From positions 1 to 63,587 of the forward strand of contig SVJU01000010.1 in the NCBI GenBank assembly GCA_015068825.1: 63,587 nucleotides of DNA, read 5' to 3'. The notes under the pieces are model-generated. The model made no database searches. It saw nothing but the letters and a program-made list of their open reading frames with translations, and was not told the origin of the DNA. Positions 36,578 to 45,800 of this stretch are shown here, in pieces. This DNA comes from Oscillospiraceae bacterium. GTDB taxonomy: Bacteria; Bacillota; Clostridia; UMGS1810. Position 1 is the first letter of the stretch; each line of letters opens with the position of its first letter. The position numbers were made by a program, and so were the translations under genes.

Positions 36578-38527
36578 GTGAAAAAATACATAAAAGGCAT
36601 TGGATTTTATGTTCTGCTTTTTGCAGTTATAATATTAATTTTTACATTGCTTAATTATCAAAGTGGGCCAAAAGAAATTACTTTTTCGGAGCTTGTTAAT
36701 CAGATTAACAAAGGTAGTGTAACTCAACTTCAGATAAATGAAAATAATCAAGCTACAGCTTTGGTAAGAGAAGATAAAGGTGATAAAGAAATAACAGTTA
36801 TCGCAGACATTCCTGGAATTGGCGTACTTTATGAACACGCAGGAGACCAGATTAAAAAGCAGGTTAGCGAAGACACACTTAAACTTATCACTCCTCAGCC
36901 AAGTCCAATTCCGTGGTGGATTTCAATGTTTCCGTCACTTATTCTCACAATTATAATAATTGCTTTCTGGATAATGTTTTTCCGTCAATCACAAGGTGGT
37001 GGTGCGGGAAAAGCAATGTCATTTGGCAAGAGCAGGGCGAAAGTTAATGTGAAAGATAAAGACAGTGTAACTTTTAAAGATGTCGCTGGCGCTGATGTTG
37101 AAAAAGAAGAACTTGCAGAAATTGTTGAGTTTTTAAAAGCTCCGGATAAATTTACACAACTTGGTGCTAAAATTCCGCGAGGTGTTCTTCTTGTAGGCCC
37201 TCCGGGAACAGGTAAAACACTGTTGGCAAAAGCAGTAGCAGGCGAGGCAGATGTGCCGTTTTTCTCTATAAGTGGTTCCGACTTTGTTGAAATGTTTGTA
37301 GGTGTTGGTGCATCAAGAGTGAGAGATTTATTTGAACAGGCTAAAAAGGCATCTCCAAGTATCATTTTTATAGATGAAATTGATGCAGTCGGTAGACAGC
37401 GTGGCGCGGGTCTTGGCGGTGGCCATGACGAAAGAGAGCAGACTCTTAATCAGCTTCTTGTAGAAATGGATGGTTTTGGCGCAAATATTGGTGTCATTGT
37501 TATTGCTGCTACAAATCGACCTGATATTTTGGACAGTGCACTTTTGAGACCGGGACGTTTTGACCGACAGGTTGTGGTGGATTATCCTGATATCAACGGC
37601 AGAGAAGCAATTTTAAAAGTTCATTCCAGAAAAAAACCGTTAGGTGAAGATGTTAAGCTTTCTGTTATTGCCAAAACAACTGCTGGTTTTACTGGTGCAG
37701 ATCTTGCTAATCTCCTCAATGAAGCTGCTCTTCTTGCAGCAAGAAGGGGCAAGGATATTATTAATATGCCAGAAATTGAAGATGCAATGATAAAAGTAAT
37801 GGTTGGTACTGAAAAGAAAACACGCAACATGAGTGAAAACGAGAAAAAACTTACTGCTTATCATGAGGCTGGGCATGCAATCATTACAAAACTTTTGCCT
37901 TCTCAGGATCCGGTTCATCAGATTTCAATTATTCCACGAGGCAGAGCGGGTGGATATACAATGAGTCTTCCAAATGAAGATAAGTATTACCGCACCAAAG
38001 GTGAAATGATCGACTCTATCGTTGTTCTTCTTGGTGGAAGAAGCGCAGAAGCACTAACACTTAATGATATTAGTACAGGTGCTTCAAACGATATTCAAAG
38101 AGCATCAAAAATTGCTCGTGAAATGGTAACTAAATTTGGTATGAGCGATAGAATTGGACCTATATGTTATGGTAATGACCACGATGAAGTTTTCATTGGA
38201 AGAGATTTTGTTCAGTCCAGAAATATGAGTGAACATGTTTCAGCAGAAATTGATGATGAAATCAGAGGTATTATTGATACTGCATATGATAAATGTAAAA
38301 AAATGCTTTCTGACAACATTGACAAGCTTCATGCAGTTGCAAAAGTTTTAATGGATAAAGAAAAAATCAGTGGCGAAGAATTCGAAAAGGTGTTTAATGG
38401 TGAAATTTTAACAGAAAATAACAACAGTGTTGAAGATATAATTGAAACGTTAAACAAAAATGAAGAAGTTTCTGAAAAAGAAACTTTGAATACTATTGCT
38501 AATGATACTTTAGATAATCAAAATTAA
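36578..38527 (+). CDS. ftsH: ATP-dependent zinc metalloprotease FtsH
   Basis: 649 aa from the GTG at 36578 (AAGGAGG 8 bases upstream; the GTG at 36572 is too close). Two membrane helices (about 7-24 and 110-132) frame a small extracellular domain. The AAA core has Walker A (GPPGTGKT, about 206) and the SRH region ([20 protein letters not shown], 20 residues). The zinc site is HEAGH near residue 429. FtsH degrades membrane and regulatory proteins. A strong terminator follows. Confidence 0.98.
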   Translation: MKKYIKGIGFYVLLFAVIILIFTLLNYQSGPKEITFSELVNQINKGSVTQLQINENNQATALVREDKGDKEITVIADIPGIGVLYEHAGDQIKKQVSEDTLKLITPQPSPIPWWISMFPSLILTIIIIAFWIMFFRQSQGGGAGKAMSFGKSRAKVNVKDKDSVTFKDVAGADVEKEELAEIVEFLKAPDKFTQLGAKIPRGVLLVGPPGTGKTLLAKAVAGEADVPFFSISGSDFVEMFVGVGASRVRDLFEQAKKASPSIIFIDEIDAVGRQRGAGLGGGHDEREQTLNQLLVEMDGFGANIGVIVIAATNRPDILDSALLRPGRFDRQVVVDYPDINGREAILKVHSRKKPLGEDVKLSVIAKTTAGFTGADLANLLNEAALLAARRGKDIINMPEIEDAMIKVMVGTEKKTRNMSENEKKLTAYHEAGHAIITKLLPSQDPVHQISIIPRGRAGGYTMSLPNEDKYYRTKGEMIDSIVVLLGGRSAEALTLNDISTGASNDIQRASKIAREMVTKFGMSDRIGPICYGNDHDEVFIGRDFVQSRNMSEHVSAEIDDEIRGIIDTAYDKCKKMLSDNIDKLHAVAKVLMDKEKISGEEFEKVFNGEILTENNNSVEDIIETLNKNEEVSEKETLNTIANDTLDNQN

Positions 38528-38539
38528 ATCATAATTTAT

Positions 38540-38572
38540 ATACACCCTGAATTATTAATATTCAGGGTGTAT
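38540..38572 (+). terminator. Terminator after ftsH
   Basis: ATACACCCTGAAT (38540-38552) pairs with ATTCAGGGTGTAT (38560-38572), followed by TTTGTT. Confidence 0.85.
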
Positions 38573-38588
38573 TTGTTATATAAAAAAC

Positions 38589-38617
38589 TTGATTTTTGCA
38601 TAGGTATATAGTATAAT
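38589..38617 (+). promoter_or_regulatory. Sigma-A promoter of darA-holB-ricT
   Basis: TTGATT (38589-38594), a 17-base spacer and a perfect TATAAT (38612-38617). Confidence 0.75.
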
Positions 38618-38654
38618 TTATATAAATCCTTAAATAAAAATGAGGTGTGTTTTT

Positions 38655-38981
38655 ATGAAACTTATTACAGCAATAGTAAATGATCAGGATGGTTTAAAAG
38701 TTCTTGATGCCTTAAACAAAGAAGGATTCAGTGTAACTAAACTTGCTACTACTGGTAGTTTTCTTAAAGTTGGAAATATGACACTGATCATAGGCACAGA
38801 AGATGAATTGGTACAAAAAGCAATAGATATTATTAAAGAAAAATGTCATCGCAGAAAACAAGTTGTAATTACGCCTGCTATTTTAGAAACTGCGGGCGGC
38901 TTTATGACAAAGCCGACAGAGGTTGATGTTGGCGGTGCAACGATTTTTGTTCAGGATATTGAAAGGTTTGAAAAAATTTGA
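38655..38981 (+). CDS. darA: Cyclic-di-AMP receptor DarA (PstA, PII-like)
   Basis: 108 aa from the ATG at 38655 (GAGGTG upstream; an ATG at 38640 overlaps that site). The sequence MKLITAIVNDQDGLKVLDAL ... TTGSFLKVGNMTLIIG ... RFEKI matches the PII-like c-di-AMP-binding family (YaaQ/DarA/PstA). It probably reports c-di-AMP levels to an unknown partner. The stop overlaps the holB start by 4 bases (TTGA). It is followed by holB and ricT as in Bacillus. Confidence 0.95.
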   Translation: MKLITAIVNDQDGLKVLDALNKEGFSVTKLATTGSFLKVGNMTLIIGTEDELVQKAIDIIKEKCHRRKQVVITPAILETAGGFMTKPTEVDVGGATIFVQDIERFEKI

Positions 38982-39943
38982 GTGAAATAAAGATACCCGT
39001 TGGACAAAAAGATCTTAAAAAATTATTTTTTGATTTAAAAAATACCAACCGTTTTTTAAACACATATATTTTTGAAGGCGATAAAGGCATAGGAAAAAGA
39101 ACAATGGCTAGATATTTTTCTATGTTTGCTATGTGTGATAAAAATCCACCTTGTTTAAATTGTTCTGCGTGTTTTACTATAAATGCTTCAACAAACCCGG
39201 ATATCGTTATTGTTTCAAACGAAGACAAGGCAGAAATAAGTGTTATGAAAATACGAGATATGGTAAGAGAAGTTTTTATAAAGCCTTCTGTAAGTCCTAA
39301 AAAAATATTTATTATAGAAAATGCTCATCTCATGAATGACGCGGCACAGAATGCACTTTTAAAGGTTATAGAAGAACCGCCTGAATATGCTATGTTTTTG
39401 CTTCTTTGCGACAATAAAAACAAGATTTTACCTACTATTTTATCAAGGTGTACTGTTATATCGGTGCCACCTTTAAAAAAGGAAAATCTTTTTGAAATTT
39501 TCAATATTGAAAACGAAATTTTTGCATCATATTCAATGGGAAATCCAGGAAGATATAAAAATCTTTGCGAAGATGAAAGTTTTCTTTCGTTAAGGGAAGA
39601 GTTTTATAATAATGTTTTATGCCTTGTGAAAAATGACAGGTATTCTATTTATGAAATTTGTGATTTTTTCGAAAAAAATAAAGATTATAAAGATGTTTTG
39701 TTTGAAATGCTTATGACTTTTTTTTCTGATGTTTTACTTTTAAAAAGCTCACTAAATAACAAGATAATTAACTTGGATAAAATTGATGTTGTAACATCAT
39801 TTTCTGGTAAATCCACAAAAAAATCAATTGTTAATTCAATAGATTTATCTTCAAAAATATATAAAGAAATTGGTAAATATGGTGCATTTGCATTAAGTGT
39901 CAATGCGATGTTTATAAAAATTTGGGAGGAAATAAATGGTTAA
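38978..39943 (+). CDS. holB: DNA polymerase III, delta' subunit
   Basis: 321 aa starting at TTG, coupled to darA. The clamp-loader AAA domain shows a Walker A-like GDKGIGKRT, a zinc module (CDKNPPCLNCSAC), NAHLMNDAAQNALLKVIEEP and the SRC motif (ILSRCT). The C-terminal third is divergent, as is usual. It overlaps ricT by 8 bases. Confidence 0.9.
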   Translation: MSEIKIPVGQKDLKKLFFDLKNTNRFLNTYIFEGDKGIGKRTMARYFSMFAMCDKNPPCLNCSACFTINASTNPDIVIVSNEDKAEISVMKIRDMVREVFIKPSVSPKKIFIIENAHLMNDAAQNALLKVIEEPPEYAMFLLLCDNKNKILPTILSRCTVISVPPLKKENLFEIFNIENEIFASYSMGNPGRYKNLCEDESFLSLREEFYNNVLCLVKNDRYSIYEICDFFEKNKDYKDVLFEMLMTFFSDVLLLKSSLNNKIINLDKIDVVTSFSGKSTKKSIVNSIDLSSKIYKEIGKYGAFALSVNAMFIKIWEEING

Positions 39944-40802
39944 GGTAGTCGGAGTAAGATTTAAAAGCGTTGGCAAAATATATTATTTTGACCCCGACGG
40001 AATAGAATTAAAAAAAGGTGACAGTGCTATTGTTGAAACTGCTCGTGGAGTTGAATTCGGCGAGGTTGTTTTGGCTAATAAAGAAGTTACCGAAGAAGAA
40101 ATTGTTGCCCCATTGAAAAAAGTTCTTCGTAAAGCGACAGAAGATGATTTTAAGACAATGGCAGACAATAAAGAAAAAGAAAAAAATGCTTTCAACGAAT
40201 GTGTAAAAAAAATAGATGAGCATAAGCTTGAAATGAAACTTGTTGATGTTGAATATACTTTTGATCACAATAAAATATTGTTTTATTTTACAGCGGATGG
40301 CAGAATAGATTTTCGTGAACTTGTAAGAGATTTGGCTGCAATGTTTAAAACAAGAATTGAACTCAGACAAATCGGAGTCCGTGATGAAGCAAAAATGCTT
40401 GGCGGTATTGGCGTTTGTGGCAGACCTTTATGTTGCAGTGTTTATCTAGGTGAATTTGAACCCGTTTCAATTAAAATGGCAAAGGAACAAAGTCTTTCTT
40501 TAAATCCGACAAAAATATCTGGTACTTGCGGAAGACTTATGTGTTGTTTAAAAAATGAGCAGGAAGCCTATGAAGATTTATTAAAAAGAACACCCGCTGT
40601 TGGTTCTGTTGTATCAACACCAGATGGAAAAGGAAATGTTACAAATACAAATCTTTTAAAATCTATTATTACGGTTTCTATTGAAAAAGATGACGAAAAG
40701 ATTGCAAAAGAGTACAAGCTTGATGAAATTAAAATTCTTAAAAAGGTAAACGTGAAAATTGATGATTCTGACGAAAAAGAGTTGAAAGGGCTTGAAGACT
40801 GA
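39936..40802 (+). CDS. ricT: PSP1-domain protein RicT (YaaT)
   Basis: 288 aa with the PSP1 domain (about 5-90: VGVRFKSVGKIYYFDPDG; TARGVEFGEVV) and the cysteine-rich part GGIGVCGRPLCCSVYL and GTCGRLMCCLKNEQ. RicT works with RicA and RicF in an Fe-S-containing complex that promotes mRNA maturation by RNase Y, and affects competence, biofilm and sporulation in Bacillus. It follows holB as in Bacillus. A ferredoxin gene lies directly downstream with its own promoter. Confidence 0.93.
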   Translation: MVKVVGVRFKSVGKIYYFDPDGIELKKGDSAIVETARGVEFGEVVLANKEVTEEEIVAPLKKVLRKATEDDFKTMADNKEKEKNAFNECVKKIDEHKLEMKLVDVEYTFDHNKILFYFTADGRIDFRELVRDLAAMFKTRIELRQIGVRDEAKMLGGIGVCGRPLCCSVYLGEFEPVSIKMAKEQSLSLNPTKISGTCGRLMCCLKNEQEAYEDLLKRTPAVGSVVSTPDGKGNVTNTNLLKSIITVSIEKDDEKIAKEYKLDEIKILKKVNVKIDDSDEKELKGLED

Positions 40803-40820
40803 AAATAAATTAAAAAACAC

Positions 40821-40849
40821 TTGATTTTTTTATTAAATCATTATATAAT
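40821..40849 (+). promoter_or_regulatory. Sigma-A promoter of the ferredoxin gene
   Basis: TTGATT (40821-40826), a 17-base spacer and a perfect TATAAT (40844-40849), nearly identical in strength to the darA promoter. Confidence 0.75.
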
Positions 40850-40933
40850 GGTTTAGATGTATTTTGTGTATTGTGACATGGTGTTTTACTATGTTTATGA
40901 TATTAATGTATATATGTTTAGGAGGTGTAACGA

Positions 40934-41104
40934 ATGGCTTATATCATTAGTGATGATTGCATCAGCTGTGGTGCATGTGCAGGTGAATGTCCTGTTTCTT
41001 GTATCTCTGAAGGCGACGGCAAGTATGTTATCAATGCAGACGAGTGCATCGAATGTGGTGCATGTGCAGGTGCTTGTCCTGTTGATGCTCCAAAAGCTGA
41101 ATAA
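40934..41104 (+). CDS. 2[4Fe-4S] ferredoxin
   Basis: A 56-aa gene too short for many gene callers. The ribosome site (GGAGGTG) is strong. It encodes two classical clusters: CISCGACAGECPVSC and CIECGACAGACPVD, the Clostridial ferredoxin pattern. It carries low-potential electrons for enzymes such as PFOR, hydrogenases or IspG. It is monocistronic, with its own promoter and a terminator at 41151. Its place between ricT and trmN6 is discussed as a finding. Confidence 0.97.
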   Translation: MAYIISDDCISCGACAGECPVSCISEGDGKYVINADECIECGACAGACPVDAPKAE

Positions 41105-41150
41105 TTAAATTGCCTTTTAAACGGTTTTTTAAATACTCAGATTTTAAATT

Positions 41151-41184
41151 AAAGTGCGAAATTTTTAAATTTTGCACTTTTTTT
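41151..41184 (+). terminator. Terminator after ferredoxin
   Basis: AAAGTGCGAAATTT (41151-41164) pairs with AAATTTTGCACTTT (41167-41180) with one G-T wobble, followed by more T. Confidence 0.85.
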
Positions 41185-41198
41185 CTTTTGTTTTTATG

Positions 41199-41227
41199 TT
41201 GCAAATTATTATAAAATATTGTAAAAT
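41199..41227 (+). promoter_or_regulatory. Sigma-A promoter of trmN6-rsmI-polC
   Basis: TTGCAA (41199-41204), a 17-base spacer and TAAAAT (41222-41227), 30 bases before the start codon. Confidence 0.55.
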
Positions 41228-41256
41228 ATAATTATATTTTATATTGGAGTATGTTT

Positions 41257-41982
41257 ATGGAACGAATAGATGATTTAGGGGTTAAAAATTTAAAATTGGT
41301 TCAGAACCCCGAACTTTTTTGTTTTGGAACCGATGCGGTTTTTCTTTCTGAATTTGCTACAGTGAAACCCAATACAACTGTTGTTGATTTGTGTAGCGGA
41401 AACGGAATAATTCCAGTTCTTCTTTATGGAAAAACCAAAGCAAAAAAAATTATAGGGGTAGAGCTTCAAAAAGAAAGTTTTTTACTTGCTCAAAAAAGCG
41501 TTTCTATTAATAATATATCCAATAATGTAGAATTTATTAACTGTGATGCGAAAAATATAAAGGAGTTTTTACCGCATGGTATTGCAGATACGGTTACTTG
41601 TAATCCACCATATATGAACTCTGAGTGGGGTTTTTTAAGTCCAACTGACCAGAAAGCGATTGCACGCCATGAAATAAAAATCAATATTGACGATGTTGCA
41701 AAAACAAGTGCATATCTATTAAAATTTGGTGGTTATCTAAGCATTGTTCACCGCTGCGAACGACTTTGCGATGTTATTTGTGCAATGCGCAAATATAAAA
41801 TAGAACCCAAAAGATTAAGATTTGTTTTTTCAAAGAAAAGCGATTCGCCAAAACTCTTTCTTATTGAGGGTATATCAGGAGCAAAGCCGAATATAAAGGT
41901 ATTGGAACCACTTGTTATTTATAATGATGATGGCACATATACTGATGAAGTTAAAAAGTATTACAACAAAGGAGAGGTTTAA
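41257..41982 (+). CDS. trmN6: tRNA1(Val) N6-adenine methyltransferase-like (YabB/TrmN6)
   Basis: 241 aa from the ATG at 41257 (GGAG 7 bases upstream; an earlier ATG is too close). The SAM-binding motif is VDLCSGNGIIPVLL and the N6-methylation motif is CNPPY. The order trmN6-rsmI matches Bacillus yabB-yazA-yabC without the GIY-YIG gene. It probably methylates an adenine in tRNA, by analogy with E. coli YfiC. Its stop directly abuts the rsmI start. Confidence 0.88.
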   Translation: MERIDDLGVKNLKLVQNPELFCFGTDAVFLSEFATVKPNTTVVDLCSGNGIIPVLLYGKTKAKKIIGVELQKESFLLAQKSVSINNISNNVEFINCDAKNIKEFLPHGIADTVTCNPPYMNSEWGFLSPTDQKAIARHEIKINIDDVAKTSAYLLKFGGYLSIVHRCERLCDVICAMRKYKIEPKRLRFVFSKKSDSPKLFLIEGISGAKPNIKVLEPLVIYNDDGTYTDEVKKYYNKGEV

Positions 41983-42828
41983 ATGGAACGGGGAAAACTC
42001 TATCTTTGCGCGACACCAATAGGAAATCTTGATGATATAAGTATAAGAACATTAAATATTCTTAAAATGGTTGATTTAATAGCTTGCGAAGACACAAGAA
42101 GATCTAAACAACTTCTTAATAAATTTGAAATATCCAAACCACTTACAAGCTATTTTGAACATAATAAAGTAGAAAAAGGAATTAAAATAATTGAAGAAAT
42201 AAAAAACGGAAAAAACGTTGCCCTTGTAACAGATGCGGGCACACCAGCAATATCAGATCCGGGCGAAGATTTAGTAAGATTATGTGGCGAAAATGATATA
42301 ACTGTTGTCCCAATTCCCGGACCTGTTGCACTTATAAATGCACTTATTGTATCGGGACTTTCGACGGGGAGATTTTGTTTTGAAGGATTTTTATCTACCA
42401 ATAAAAAAAGCAGATTTGATCATTTAGAGGAAATAAAAAACGATTCAAGAACGCTTATTTTTTATGAAGCTCCTCACAAATTGTTGCGTACGCTATCTGA
42501 TATGGAAAAGGTTTTAGGAAACAGAAAAATATCTTTAGTCAGAGAACTTACAAAAATTTATGAAGAAGTTAATAGAACAACTTTATCTGACGCAGTAAAG
42601 TATTATACTGAAAACATACCAAAAGGTGAATTTGTGCTTGTTATCGAGGGTAAAAGCAGGGAAGAAATAGCCGAAGAAAAGGCAGAAGCATTTGATGCTT
42701 TATCAATAAAAGATCATGTTGATATGTTTATTGCAAATGGTTTGGACAAGAAAAACGCAATGAAGGAAGTTGCAATTTTAAGAAATATTTCAAAACGAGA
42801 TGTTTACAACGAGTATTTAAAGCAATAA
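41983..42828 (+). CDS. rsmI: 16S rRNA 2'-O-ribose methyltransferase RsmI
   Basis: 281 aa tetrapyrrole-methylase-fold enzyme: LYLCATPIGNLDDIS at the N-terminus, ACEDTRRSKQLLN, VTDAGTPAISDPGEDLV, and FYEAPHKLLRTL. It modifies C1402 of 16S rRNA. The start ATG immediately follows the trmN6 stop. polC begins 18 bases downstream. Confidence 0.96.
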   Translation: MERGKLYLCATPIGNLDDISIRTLNILKMVDLIACEDTRRSKQLLNKFEISKPLTSYFEHNKVEKGIKIIEEIKNGKNVALVTDAGTPAISDPGEDLVRLCGENDITVVPIPGPVALINALIVSGLSTGRFCFEGFLSTNKKSRFDHLEEIKNDSRTLIFYEAPHKLLRTLSDMEKVLGNRKISLVRELTKIYEEVNRTTLSDAVKYYTENIPKGEFVLVIEGKSREEIAEEKAEAFDALSIKDHVDMFIANGLDKKNAMKEVAILRNISKRDVYNEYLKQ

Positions 42829-42846
42829 CAAAAGGAGGATGGTTCT

Positions 42847-45800
42847 GTGGCGCCATCAGAAGTAAAATTATCAGAAATTTTCAGTGGTGTATTTGTACCT
42901 GCAGCTTTAGGTGAATTGAAAATATTAGAAACAATTTATAGCAAGGAAAACAGGACAGCCGAAATTATTCTGGCATCTGATAAAATTATAGATTACAAAA
43001 TAATTGAAAATTATAAAAATGACATACTTTCAAAATATTCTTTTGAAAAACTTAATATAAAAATTAAATATAACCTTGATATACATAATGCTGATGAAAA
43101 AGTGTTATTTGAAAACCTCATTTTTTATGTAAACACACTTTGTCCGGGTGCACAAAAGCTTCTTGAAAATAGTGAATGGAGAATTGAAAATTCGACGGTA
43201 TATATTGATTGCAAAAACGGCACCACAATGTTATATAAATTAAAATGTGATAATCTTATTCAAAGGCTTATTATGGCACAATTTTCTCAAAATATTGATG
43301 TTGTATTCAACGATATTTCAAGCGATATTGAATACGAAAAAGTAAGAGAGGATATAATCAGTTCTTTTGAACCTATTATTGTGCCTGTAAAAAATGATTT
43401 TCATTATGATGTTTTATCAGAGGATGAACTTGATAAAGAAAAAATTATTTATGGCAAATTTATTTTTGAAAAGCCAATCCCTATAAAAGATGTAAAAGAT
43501 AGTCTTGATTTTGCGGTTATTGAAGGCGAAGTTTTTGATGTGGATTCAAGAACTTTAAAAAGTGGAAAAATTCTCTTTTCTTTTTGTATTACCGATCTCA
43601 CAAGTTCATATAACATTAAAATGTTTATGGGCGAGAAAAAAGCAAATGAGCTTAAAGATAGCGTTAAAAATGGTGTTTATGTTAAACTTAAAGGCAGAGT
43701 TGAATATGATGACTTTATGAAAGAGTATGTTATCTTTGCAAAAGACATCAATAAAGCTGTTAAGAAAGAACGATTAGATACAAGTGAAGAAAAAAGGGTA
43801 GAGCTTCACTTGCACACTAAAATGTCGGCAATGGATGGTATGACAGATGTAAAAACACTTATTAAAACGGCTGCAAAGTGGGGACATAAGGCAATTGCAG
43901 TTACCGATCATGGTAACGTTCAGGCGTTTCCCGATGCAGCAAAAGCCGCCAAAGATAATAACATTAAGGTTTTATATGGTGTTGAGTGCTATCTTGTAAG
44001 TGATGCACTTCAAATTGTTTATAATGTTGAAGATGTTCCGCTTAATAAGAGCTTTGTAGTTTTTGACATAGAAACAACCGGACTTAGCCCGATGGAAGAT
44101 GCAATTACCGAAATTGGCGCTGTTAAGGTTGTTAATGGTGAGATTGTTGATAATTATTCCACTTTTGTTAACCCAAAAAGGAAAATTCCAAAAGAAATTG
44201 TTGAACTTACATCTATAACAGACGAAATGGTTAAAGACTCTCCTGCAATAGATGTGATTCTTCCTGAATTCTTGGAATTTGTGGGTGACAGTGTTCTTGT
44301 GGCACACAATGCAACTTTCGATGTTGGGTTTATTACAATGGCTGCACAACAATGTGATATCCCGTTCAAAGCTTGCTTTATTGATACAGTAGCACTTTCA
44401 AGAGCACTTATCAGTGATATAAAAAATCACAAGCTAAATACAATTGCAGCTTATCTTGGAATAAGCCTTGAAAATCACCATAGAGCTGTTGATGATGCGA
44501 CGGCTACAGGTCACATATTTGTAAAGTTTTTGGAAATGCTTAAAGAGAAAGGTATAGAGAATGTTAACCGTATCAATTATGATCTTATAACGGAGGCTTC
44601 ACAAAAACATAAAAAAACATATCATGCAATCATTCTTGTAAAAAATCAAACCGGGTTAAGAAACTTATATAATATTATTTCAAAATCGCATCTTGAACAT
44701 TTTCAAAACAGACCCAGAGTTCCAAAAAGTCTTTTAACCCAGTATAGAGAAGGATTGATATTGGGGTCTGCATGCGAAGCTGGGGAATTATATTCTGCTA
44801 TTGTAAACGGAAAATCTATTCACGAAGTAAATGATATTGTAAAGTTTTATGATTATCTTGAAATTCAGCCTTTAGGCAACAACCAGTTTCTTGTTGAAAG
44901 TGGCAGAGTGCCAAATCAAATGGCTCTTAAAACTATAAATAAAACAATTATAGAGCTTGGAAGAAAACATAATAAGCTTACTGTTGCGACTTGCGATGTG
45001 CACTTTTTGAATCCGACAGATGAAGTTTTCAGACGAATTCTTATGGCTGGTCAGGGATTTGACGATGCAGACAATCAGGCACCGTTGTATTTTAGAACAA
45101 CGGATGAAATGCTTGATGAATTTTCATATTTGGGTGAAGATATTGCACATGAAGTTGTTATAGAAAACACAAATAAAATTGCTGATATGTGCGAAAATAT
45201 CATTCCTGTTCCTAATGAAACTGCACCACCTGTTATTGATGGTGCCGATGATGAGCTTAGAGAAAAAACTTTAGGAAAGGCAAAAGAGCTTTATGGAGAA
45301 AATATTCATCCCTTGATTCAAGATAGAATGAATGCAGAGCTTTCGTCAATCATCGATAATGGATATGCCGTTTTGTATATTATCGCCGAAAGACTTGTTC
45401 AAAAATCTTTAAGTGACGGATATCTTGTTGGTTCAAGAGGTTCGGTTGGTTCGTCTTATGTTGCATATTTATCAGGTATTACAGAGGTTAATTCACTTCC
45501 ACCGCACTATTTGTGCCCTGAGTGTAAACATCTTGAATTTAACGAGGATCCAGCTTTTTCGTGTGGATTTGATTTACCAGAGAAAAAATGTCCTAAGTGT
45601 GGTCATGACCTTGTAAGAGATGGGCATGACATTCCTTTTGAAACTTTCCTTGGTTTCGGTGGAGGTAAAGAACCGGATATTGACCTTAACTTTTCTGGTG
45701 ATTATCAACCAGTTGCCCATAAATTCACAGAAGAAATATTTGGTGAAGGTCATGTGTTCAGAGCAGGTACAATTGGTACTATTGCCGAGAAAACTGCTTA

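Noticed and set aside
40857-41108. 83-aa frame overlapping the ferredoxin
   Set aside because: Out of frame with the CxxCxxC clusters; the real gene is 40934-41104 with its own ribosome site.
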